From: Sipunculus nudus
Taxonomy: Eukaryota; Annelida; Sipuncula; Golfingiida; Sipunculidae
NCBI GenBank assembly: GCA_026874595.1
Contig: CM049310.1
Coordinates: 66,542,056-66,606,055 of the forward strand
Length of the DNA: 64,000 nt
Reading direction: 5' to 3'
Part shown: in pieces, positions 61,001 to 64,000 of the stretch
How the letters are laid out: each line of letters begins with the position of its first letter
How positions within the stretch are numbered: the stretch's first letter is position 1
Program-made: the position numbers and the translations under genes
Notes under the pieces: generated by a model
Told to the model about the DNA's origin: nothing
What the model saw: only the letters and a program-made list of their open reading frames with translations
Databases searched by the model: none

Positions 61001-62093
61001 GTGACATGGCTGGTGGCGATACAGCACGGATACTTTTAATCGGTGACCAGGCTGGTTGTAGTTCAGCATGCATATTTTTAACTTCATTGAATAATACCTG
61101 GGGGTCGGGTTCGGGGCCTTTTTGGACAGCCTCCTGTGTCGTTGCGTCTCGTGTCTCAGGTGCGGGATCACTATGGGTTTGCGTTTCTGACGTAGTCGTG
61201 GTGTCCATTTGGGGTGCCTGTGCGGGTGTTTTGGGCTTAGTACACTTCTTTCTTTTCGATTTACTGCCTGAGACCGGTTGGTCGTCTGTCACACTGCCCG
61301 ACTGTGGACGGCTTGGAGCGTTTGTTCTACTTGCTGTTGATGTCATCCGCCGTTTTCGGATTTCTGTTTTATCCGCTGTTTCCTCCGTACTCATCGCCTC
61401 TCCGCGTTCACCACCCGCCGTCACATGTTCATCCGTACACATTTGATCTGCGCTCCCACCAGCGGCATTTGCACTGATTGAAGGCAGGTGCCGCCGGTGC
61501 TGTTCTTCCCGCAACGGTCCTGTTATCGGTCTTTCGTCCAATCCGCCGCTACGCTCTTGTCTGGTGCTGGCACTTGTCTGCATGCGGTGCATGAACCTCG
61601 CCCATTCTTTGTCAAGATCCGCGAGTAAAGAGGATGCCTCATCCGCGTACATATCTATGGCACGAGGAGGAGAACAGGACTGTGGTTGTACTTTTGCTTG
61701 TTCAGATGTCGGTATTAAAACGTCGTACCCTGCTTCGGTGTGTACGAGAGTTATTGAAGGTTTCCTGCTACGTGCTAATGATGTCAGAAGGCGGATGTCA
61801 CCTGTCGTCCGCAGGACATTTACATGGCAATCGTACTTATGTGATATCGCCCGCACCGCGTCGTTTCCGGGTTCAACACCGTCCTGCAGCTCGTTGTTGC
61901 CTGTGTGATCCCTTACTACCTGACGCAACCTCCCATGCTGGCCTTCGTGCATCCCGTTCATTAGTATGGCCACAGCCCGAAAAAAACTGTTTCCGTCTCT
62001 GATGACGTTCTTGCGCGTCCATCCCGTGTTTTGCAACTGCTCGTCCCATTCCTCCCTGCTCATCGGTTTCGGGTCGGCTGTTTGCCGTGCCAT
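46098..62093 (-). CDS. Giant tegument protein: OTU-like head, UL36-type deubiquitinase core, coiled-coil body
   Basis: 5331 aa from the first ATG at 62093. Residues ~24-128 have an OTU layout but DGNS at 33-36, with Ser in place of the catalytic Cys, and 'AGYDVL' at 121-126 without the usual His. Residues ~150-1250 are long, acidic and disordered, with an Ala/Glu helix near 440-490. Residues ~1265-1450 match the tegument deubiquitinase (peptidase C76): KQCVPN with C1283, and YVFDSHSR with D1407 and H1409, the Asp-x-His pair of UL36. A two-copy repeat follows. Residues ~1650-3900 are helical and probably coiled-coil; then come a large folded region and a repetitive tail. Homologues tie capsid to tegument and remove ubiquitin. 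This length exceeds the 2000-3500 aa common in herpesviruses. Confidence 0.9.
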   Translation of the reverse strand: MARQTADPKPMSREEWDEQLQNTGWTRKNVIRDGNSFFRAVAILMNGMHEGQHGRLRQVVRDHTGNNELQDGVEPGNDAVRAISHKYDCHVNVLRTTGDIRLLTSLARSRKPSITLVHTEAGYDVLIPTSEQAKVQPQSCSPPRAIDMYADEASSLLADLDKEWARFMHRMQTSASTRQERSGGLDERPITGPLREEQHRRHLPSISANAAGGSADQMCTDEHVTAGGERGEAMSTEETADKTEIRKRRMTSTASRTNAPSRPQSGSVTDDQPVSGSKSKRKKCTKPKTPAQAPQMDTTTTSETQTHSDPAPETRDATTQEAVQKGPEPDPQVLFNEVKNMHAELQPAWSPIKSIRAVSPPAMSQINDETDRNVDDDNAAQQLLGQLTMLGAQIPASSSNQDETDFDMMTGEMSLAATELARLQAAEAETERAIREAAQATAERAKLEAAIAAAEIELRQSEAGAQQVADGVYQQGGTGQPNRVPGDTADDTRELTLPTETADHIGHQNLYCAEQCEGGIDLNDILSELFGDGQSNDQGVQTQPADQGASGSVHYQHPFTEDTTFSLPSFDGEDDRKQQDDPVRKTPSDTSNVSSSTGVNTQQRPVTGSSIGQEARGEEGQLSKSDTDETESAVATIIAALEHDERHEEKKVTGDTVNGFVPCPATADGGGTSHHIEQHETDEQESIQEGKAHSTDTTGTQDPPFHSDTAQGTPMRQGQEDILQMAMNQCDIFSASDICPDKVPTAPSVTDLGENAGAEHVAPSVSAVPGDTADKDIPSEHPQHVGENEAPEQDANQHLRTVGETATPVAHTGGAEAARRIADGSPDTGACKKETRGRKGHKSVLKPSNQHSTADKQKEALRKTARRLKRNSVRLSTKILQPRVIHPTPVPDFPKRRPRRQLRVAHVDHPYSKPPGSEDEPKCIRKKRLGQRRRASSAQNDRPCQLSSRPADDTVTTPSGSEKAGERPTAEDTAGHAKNAEQTTHEENTSGARGESDQMDTTACEQRETSAEECGEMEGDDSAPSMSGDYPTRVMLCDTFEDIKTREYFQLDKGGMYSVDMTLCRPQTPNPSADHASLLAPRVRDSHTVTGAPFMQTEETQDGQEQDDASSVSLTERIQNMPATFEQSMDDSDASDDTLEQHMDESSECEGNVPISVTTMDESDGTVEDEGGVNDARRVPVNTQGKTVASRGDRPCDTETANEGRGSDKQRDMPRSDRPDETRSSSGGPPRHASQKDTTGKDASNTDACDIPPGHPVITKCVTGSFHQGDHQHFLSFSVGKQCVPNCAVALIRCSIEDPETWTTSTLDDILDAGDQLYYSIKGYPVEDAGYVCLDELPETIDCFSRSFSVVSYMYRSDLINRNDFRNTYRTLRMALCDDKGYLSSILILQDCAIAVMQKGSKYYVFDSHSRDMRGKVTPTGTSVLLGFDILAEAIKHITNLAYTLKVNGYESRLYSITENRVDAPVREQTDPVAPVHSTPRADTPVDTQQSDRVDETREEDVASACNTGADEKMEEQDVAASEQHSGQSGAEEMEDVQGDITREETTEEDVATRPAQEQPDDGAGQPNPASACNTGAEADMEEQDVAAYEQHSGPSETEEMEDVQGDITRDEQTPPRSGEGDPGVDDLNTSTRKKLHIKSQPGKASNNRGRPSKGVTHGKMDEHAASLVKRYEEAVKVYNERRDTLAHFCAICTSKVVGNIEEVEEMKQKLTMLKTKALRARTNIPSLQGVDIPLIVKKKVERKHKINIMPNTAKATKALDKAETEAAKREKKENDQTIADMRAGLLNELRDPSVTYDDVKRNESKYQHVLPITPAEEKDAKSTVEAWMTNMADYIEYALIHIEKKAEESPSMLAEPPRGVPGIFWLHKETDTQVATGRALLEMYRVLRASAVDHNKTLIDMVDQLKAWLENASLQCVHDKIRACLETWYELDASILDERVDAMLGQIMPELRLMRLRIRSGTSGDDEKSLRRMQIKITCMQDDLRELLRSVYESAAQYRVTSKKNGQWHNTLTETEKKLQRELKQIEQDIAAVSARVVSLPQLRKSHRRRMNVPLTPLTETEPIEGPPSAPETASVRENPSDEVNNDRHENDPLTRDEARRILTEKNTPMQVRIATIAQRCPEVKKWNTRVSKAKDDYASHKRHLEEIIKRCMGTECSSCTEAASFIQTIDELEGDGQSLRRTTKNVLMKDHGIPAGIWDELRVIAEVYAIPDLPDTEKVRTKLRAQLEKLSKQEKDAERKQLLQLVKSGQLEYARARNVVQSLLPLQKDDVSFGKQAVEVWVNNVVKDVEIALSDYEQSCPPGCDAPPEKLPCYICLLEKPNSTGAELQELLGVCKDVYNASHNDSREDKLNRLIAWARQPGTKPILKGLRCCFKNVWNAESEELEKQINEHVSRVDEMFRNVDASYTSDESNRKNVTLLEEHIEKVSQVKKSLSWCEDKAAAWLQKLGGNQDQPFDVKGCRSDGLKKILQLLNAKNDKANALIGKLQGWKTAEHVQAQTASSPGQSSTVRGTGDDELIARTHAAQTAAAETAAAETAWLKEVLVATEQYNTSTEKTRAWIQACKTFQFENTRDIDMYKKELDQQVGVLDIHNSTLDKLRRGNCVVDGTLVASKDTTFWGNKEKEQIRFKKIEPITRTQIEEAKRVMQTKRKELEAKEKRQRREEIVRDLTASGTLTDVTSNLAQYMDTIYPLTKEEVTDLCLHCSHWTDRLTEDVERLAHAYTSGLDDGASQDAPRCIADEVPAVFGLLEHMCSDNSDKKQQYQRKRKEAETLLEIYQNLRAEQCARDTDNASRIQFLTERAWRETTPKRTSNVLLHCIIQVFNEWTDQTVRDCTETVRGSASAIQASSEDIECFSKDGMHHLITTWDQTGLDQANNQLRDSQKRLNDTLNALTAAKAAAGTHWNKGDGGFAKKLHTADKSINAAIHQIQLLNVRAEHLRQKNDMDNKHTGSEHGEPADHVTEAYNKLLTTGLSEKANLPDTILQHVNRCGPTDEVTRMLDSLFRHLARVLECPTRLQDQVRFGTQLGVKQLGTSDIPLAKRLYRLVDIVAARTGTRTTYRQELEAGHVVISGIESAGNAISHMITDRLKQSVENLYPQTPAWTSVTANLDRLHNMMETHDMEHTKRSCMADMFETKLKYVETAAQEATTNVDNSFQSVSYALYSLRHIQNELNMLKQEIAKEPDSVNKQERVGKAEKMLKQRYISHLRKQLEGVIKDILKDAIQEMQDILVNYHLTDEHVHYQCIAHRTCNVRELLNRCYQLLQENAHWGGTDGMFTTGGTGNNVMTLLKQLKPDDVKWFDGLVGLLNKSVDATLGSTKNLAQSIRRWAFEQGEKILRSEIPADSRLDPTEDVPDLREWLDKASRMGERVQSSLSTVSWILQSQEYQYVYDLVAGTLTAFQTLALQITGSSYQTALKYADNFKQSVHAIVDRIRNDISSGHQLIVAETALFHGQPCDDVTVAGKGISVNLHNIIRHTGELQDILQDAMTIIYSFRYAHTWLIQTVYPSWNRTQSAIQDSLQRLQNEVSTYIPQYILDAWIKQLDDKSSQLFLDWLQAKIHTETQVSTHLHTCYGTRNFMHESANTQQQIIQLTKRAVDKEHDRRTTLIENNVSACKEFLQRKVNEQNRNPDTDGLRNGIKTLIDKCIRTVERHCEHGKLIIQCILTSCKWYEHICNRYMDDTRALMGKKYTEEMSHSQTGNMRSVPDIMSCVVEQLVADIEEDVTQRMLILADKLHLDLISLHTEQMTYHANALSVHHTLGCLASLMVFSLFDMQQQQLHDYTHVEGRLTECRRSVQQAVQMSVAIMEYTEQNLRNLLQHDSIPFGTVGSYKADVQNKREELSRMMMEAEDAFSRLQHTWPSTTEIRINITENVSLQVLNEVYNTCKTRIDAYQAFLELIQRATHLDTPDERRECEESWWCDGMVVRERLMTAFVRHVSHDDTDDKENLKRVRVWLDNIPKVYKCTLSQKDVRQLHQEKTHNIYKKSQKENNWGSCVEYDSRAECDLLFKQVISYQSGTGIMLHPFPDALRQLCSAWLARVNCQMDQQARMLTVLKKNNITVGYETWNSTRVIMDVCVSGYTYPSDPGGWLPEECLNHMVHVVLRTQPSPLQERVLVQAHLSLHVCMQEVTHGNVDNPRSHYSFAHIDDVYATKPPGVPLVAVVANSTSLGFTRLMRKPEPNTCSSLYEIIGPVSAWMHIREQSDGHNELDAAADHMSVVRPLLSEDTVMFLNDPSTFQTQCTIFQQFFKARGEHDIALSTREGARYEGNWLFTCTNENDCYTVPQCDMDTIFCCTTGLAQAAGRQDNSSEHITVEAALPFSREPLDRITTKQTVSVTDLIPNDGTSNTSGLYKVARHVFRVLECVYPFITRQTLEALKAEHGRQTGVETRSDGVKGWWISSQKAQETWHCLWVYGIRFCLAMKKVNSARAINGEQDVGPWGELPTFFNVCGRPVYNLKDKDLFQWVRMTDSIISDTGRTSHLFWLATCTAAVFAFCGSNVHWGLKALLGKTGLHHYVLSKDIPTRWSTNNQPRWDDRLCLRVAETLRGFMAYAVTAGRMIDSEVLETLWAQHGHGVGSVWDHILEEYTHLPTRCGNENNGFQFEEREVAMHEAADMQRSVLQHVYGLDKPEEYVQDGSNVRAYDVSWPCSGMKSKAQGWCRFDVILFSLVTGIPLATCYDTVAGSKIPFHREWTNSTYNPNVDRIIDPASAYPAPLTADTCPTDILRYFFSFDQSALPLFAALPRSSASSSTHVPVNKYLDGLRGSTFIPIISVQILTDGLNTDGGERFLPTGYAVANEHNEKVNQLSFTYGERICGPVEVERGWFRRVYRVRTTKASDDAGLIPWCDRGHLECVSSDQHPEFPLQMYTNEEVARPNDNETQFRVDELSETELQNLNVQQHHMTQGQTGSEDDGVSLFHEIQQTEELLNSNSRNISSDISPLPVSQTASDISCANIQSKSDDDVQEHLPHRKQHRSYELCDDVTIHGKMGSGPYAQQRAGISREITESFANMSIGDIRTLSGTAETQNVSSDTYETGDRQRLKSHSQPNRPLIHKSKHPNTRRREKGLRLKDTQSHDNIIPNRTNIPAKPTIHVSMLTDPVQTALQHISPYTKVSTESKVIAPQYGAPKTKVPTETGVTEPQYRAPYANVSTKSDVTQSQESDTLLGISIHKTDARDTSYVKDATGAREDHRKNVKNEDTRRQGVQFVYEDQPSRSYQREGQPSTLFGSREMTATPRSPRSSREFVPVDIPVDRHVEHRNMHVPTPGVHKHQTQTKGPIHDSELFTVLCNTLNTIRQTQPLAILPPRKGRNLNDEYDLIRLYMSDE
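46624..46767 (-). repeat. 54-base tandem repeat in the giant gene's 3' part
   Basis: Units start at 46624, 46678 and 46732 (the last incomplete). Each codes for 18 residues with a core like 'PY.KVSTES.V..PQY'. The period is a multiple of three, so the frame is kept. The copies have diverged. Confidence 0.85.
57259..57588 (-). repeat. Two-copy in-frame duplication in the giant gene
   Basis: About 128 bases at 57259-57387 are repeated at 57460-57588 with few differences, at an offset of 201 bases (67 codons). The coded unit contains EEMEDVQGDITR and a CNTG lead. It lies just C-terminal to the deubiquitinase domain, in an acidic linker. Confidence 0.85.
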
Positions 62094-62147
62094 TTTTATT
62101 ATTGGAACTGTCTGACCTCTACAATGTCCGTTTTGCACTGACGTTTG
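62094..62147. promoter_or_regulatory. Very short divergent promoter region
   Basis: Only 54 bases lie between the start of the giant gene (62093, minus) and that of the 513-aa gene (62148, plus). No clear TATA box is seen, so promoter elements probably extend into both genes. Confidence 0.35.
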
Positions 62148-63689
62148 ATGACGCCCTTTCTCGTCACAGCAAACGGACGACGTGAGGGACAAAGTTCACC
62201 ATTGCGGATCCCAAATAAGTTGCCCCCCGTGACCCATCAACACGTGATGGAACAGGCTTTCAAGTTCGATCAAATGAGCAGGGACCGCTTCATGCGGACA
62301 CAGAATCGCCGGCTGGAGACAAGCCTGCCGGAACACATCCGCCGCAAAGCCATAGCCGTGTTGCCGAGGGTTCCAGAGACTTACCTCCATGGGGTGTTCG
62401 TAGGCGACCATGACGTCAGAAAGTACAAAGGGGAGTACACGGACATAGTGAGGTTAAAGACGCAACCCGTCCGAGACAGTTTGGGCAGGGCGGGGGCAGA
62501 ATTGCCCATAAATGTCGACCTCAGCCACCTGGCGACCACAGGGCCTGGCCCCGTCGACGTTTCCGATTCTTCAGCACCGACTGTGGCCCACCCGAAACAT
62601 TTCGTCCCTGGGCTGTTAATGTTCACACGGCGGCGTCTGCACCTGCTGGACGCGGACGCAAAGATGAAGGACAGACTACGTGTGCAGCAATCGGGTCTCA
62701 CGTACGCCGAGAGATTATGCGAAGTGATACAGGATGCTAGCGACGCCCTCATTTCACGCGTGGAAGGACCGGACACGGACGGCTATTTACATCAGGTGCA
62801 GGGGAAATCGTCCTACGGCCGACAGGTTCCAATGAAGTCTCTGCTGGCAGCACTTCACAGTCGGAGACTCAAAGACGAAACATCTGTCTTTGTCAACACC
62901 ATCACTGATTGCATGGCTGATGTCACCGTGGACGCTATGCAGGACGCCAAAAAACTCGGCAAGCAGTGGGACCCAGTGGGACTCTTCACAGAAAACTTCA
63001 TTCCGTCAGGAGTGTACATAGGCTGTCACAACACGAGCGGTGGTTCACTGCTGGACGCACCTGTCAACCAGTGCAATTTGCCACACGCTGTCCGTCTGTG
63101 CGTGTCAGGGCGGCCTCGGGACGCCGCCGATAAGGTGCATGCGCATTGTAACACGTTCATCCCTCCTTCCGATGAAAAGCTACAGTTGTGGTGTCCCGTC
63201 GAAAATTACATCGATATGGACCTATGTTACCACACTGAGGACGACGAATATTACGACGAATATAAAGTCATGTACGACCGCTCTGGTGCATTCGATGGAA
63301 CGCCAACGCGGATAAATGATTTCCAACTGTTTTTTGTCGTGGCCATGTTGGAACAAGATAAGATTGGGCTGTATATCGTTAAGTCAACCAAAACAGCCAG
63401 ACACGTGTCACGGCACGTCCACCGCTACGTCGGAACAGGTGTGGGTCGTGTGAGGCGCACATTCTGTGCCACTTTGGAAATGGCCAAGTGTCGATCGGTT
63501 TCAGTACAGGACGCGAAGAAAAACCTGTTTTCTGTTCTAACAAGAACAGCGGCGTGGGCAGCGTCTTTCCGTTTGGGGCGCGTGCGACAGTTTGCTTCTA
63601 ATGTACCGTGTGTGGAAGTGAGAGACGGCCGCGTGTATTTTCCCTATTTCTTGCTTGATCTTGATACAAAATACACTTATGCTTTTTGA
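62148..63689 (+). CDS. Unrecognised 513-aa protein
   Basis: First ATG at 62148; another in frame at 62249 would shorten the head by about 34 residues. The protein is globular with an evenly mixed composition; an N-terminal basic stretch (~35-65), an acidic Asp/Glu/Tyr patch (HTEDDEYYDEY, ~365-375) and a basic His/Arg stretch (~415-440) stand out. There is no signal peptide or membrane segment. Position next to the giant tegument gene and a size near 500 aa would suit a capsid triplex or inner tegument protein, but no motif proves it. AATAAA at 63746 ends the transcript. Confidence 0.75.
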   Translation: MTPFLVTANGRREGQSSPLRIPNKLPPVTHQHVMEQAFKFDQMSRDRFMRTQNRRLETSLPEHIRRKAIAVLPRVPETYLHGVFVGDHDVRKYKGEYTDIVRLKTQPVRDSLGRAGAELPINVDLSHLATTGPGPVDVSDSSAPTVAHPKHFVPGLLMFTRRRLHLLDADAKMKDRLRVQQSGLTYAERLCEVIQDASDALISRVEGPDTDGYLHQVQGKSSYGRQVPMKSLLAALHSRRLKDETSVFVNTITDCMADVTVDAMQDAKKLGKQWDPVGLFTENFIPSGVYIGCHNTSGGSLLDAPVNQCNLPHAVRLCVSGRPRDAADKVHAHCNTFIPPSDEKLQLWCPVENYIDMDLCYHTEDDEYYDEYKVMYDRSGAFDGTPTRINDFQLFFVVAMLEQDKIGLYIVKSTKTARHVSRHVHRYVGTGVGRVRRTFCATLEMAKCRSVSVQDAKKNLFSVLTRTAAWAASFRLGRVRQFASNVPCVEVRDGRVYFPYFLLDLDTKYTYAF

Positions 63690-63745
63690 TGATATGGAAC
63701 GTGTGTGATAAACAACAAGGCATTGTATAGGAAATTGTTGTTCCC

Positions 63746-63751
63746 AATAAA
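63746..63751 (+). terminator. Poly(A) signal of the 513-aa gene
   Basis: AATAAA 57 bases past the stop at 63689. Confidence 0.7.
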
Positions 63752-64000
63752 AACCACATATTGTGCTTTGAAAAATGAATCATCTATGTTTTTCTTCATA
63801 TATCTGTTATATGTGTTGTTGTACGCTGTATGTTTTTAAATACAATTTGTTTCACTACCATCTCTCACCAACGTCCAAATGCCCCTATTTATTATTTTGT
63901 GTACATGGTGTGTGTGTGTGTGCGCGCATTCAGGTTATGTGGCATATAAACCCCACACATTGCAGGTTAAATTTAATATCTATCACAAACAGACCAAAAA
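63752..64000. other. AT-rich right edge, no gene seen
   Basis: About 250 bases without a coding frame. A GT dinucleotide run passing into GC repeats lies at 63908-63926. Confidence 0.5.

Noticed and set aside
47093-62002. Many plus-strand frames of 60-280 codons opposite the giant tegument gene
   Set aside because: All lie within the 5331-codon minus-strand gene and show the Cys/Phe/Ser-rich composition of antisense frames.
63908-63926. GT/GC dinucleotide run as a regulatory element
   Set aside because: A simple microsatellite; no further signal ties it to a function.
1-64000. tRNA genes, rRNA genes and CRISPR arrays
   Set aside because: I saw no cloverleaf-like or regularly spaced repeat structure that would support any of these.

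Overview
The window looks like a continuous 64-kb piece of a large herpesvirus-type genome (order Herpesvirales). The closest fit is an alloherpesvirus-like or unclassified lineage rather than a mammalian-type herpesvirus. The evidence is a set of replication and tegument genes: a family-B DNA polymerase of 979 aa, a UL52-type primase of 1228 aa, the first half of an SF1 helicase, a protein kinase joined to an alkaline-type exonuclease, and a giant tegument protein of about 5331 aa with an OTU-like head and a UL36-type deubiquitinase core. A CxxC packaging-like protein is followed directly by a UL31/UL53-like nuclear egress protein. Genes are dense, lie on both strands, start close together and mostly end at single poly(A) signals. 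All large reading frames inside the window are open, so nothing suggests a decaying endogenous copy. Host and species cannot be read from the sequence.

Layout. 1-1225 (minus) is the start of a FLYWCH plus MULE-type transposase-like gene that runs off the left edge. 1849-8619 is a minus-strand block: an unknown 488-aa protein, a RING protein, an unknown 263-aa protein, a small membrane frame, an RPA-like OB-fold protein and an unknown 431-aa protein. 8696-11335 (plus) is unknown. 11573-13855 (minus) carries a possible 'collar + kinase-like' protein. 14102-15700 (plus) is an internally duplicated protein. 16257-20237 (minus) holds an unknown 319-aa protein and the DNA polymerase. 20411-20932 (plus) is a small unknown. 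21290-26158 (minus) is a 1622-aa candidate major capsid protein.

26430-30251 (plus) is an accessory cluster: a 4-TM protein, a Bcl-2-like protein, a 5-TM protein with a PPPY late-domain motif, and a basic/acidic 281-aa protein. 30606-34511 (minus) holds the kinase-exonuclease fusion and a coiled-coil protein. 34536-41724 (plus) holds the primase, the UL32-like gene and the UL31-like gene. Then come a small charged protein (minus), a 719-aa unknown and the helicase fragment (plus), the giant tegument gene (46098-62093, minus) and a 513-aa unknown (62148-63689, plus).

Together the genes supply DNA synthesis (polymerase, primase, helicase fragment, RPA-like protein, exonuclease), packaging and nuclear exit (UL32-like, NEC1-like), virion structure (capsid candidate, tegument, membrane proteins) and host manipulation (Bcl-2-like, RING, deubiquitinase). 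The strongest leads are the kinase-exonuclease fusion, which joins the UL13-UL12 neighbour pair; the UL32-UL31 neighbourhood; the tegument protein with a degenerate OTU plus a separate C76-type deubiquitinase; the Bcl-2-like gene; the RPA-like gene; and the MULE transposase-like gene. All domain calls come from reading motifs by eye. No database search was run.
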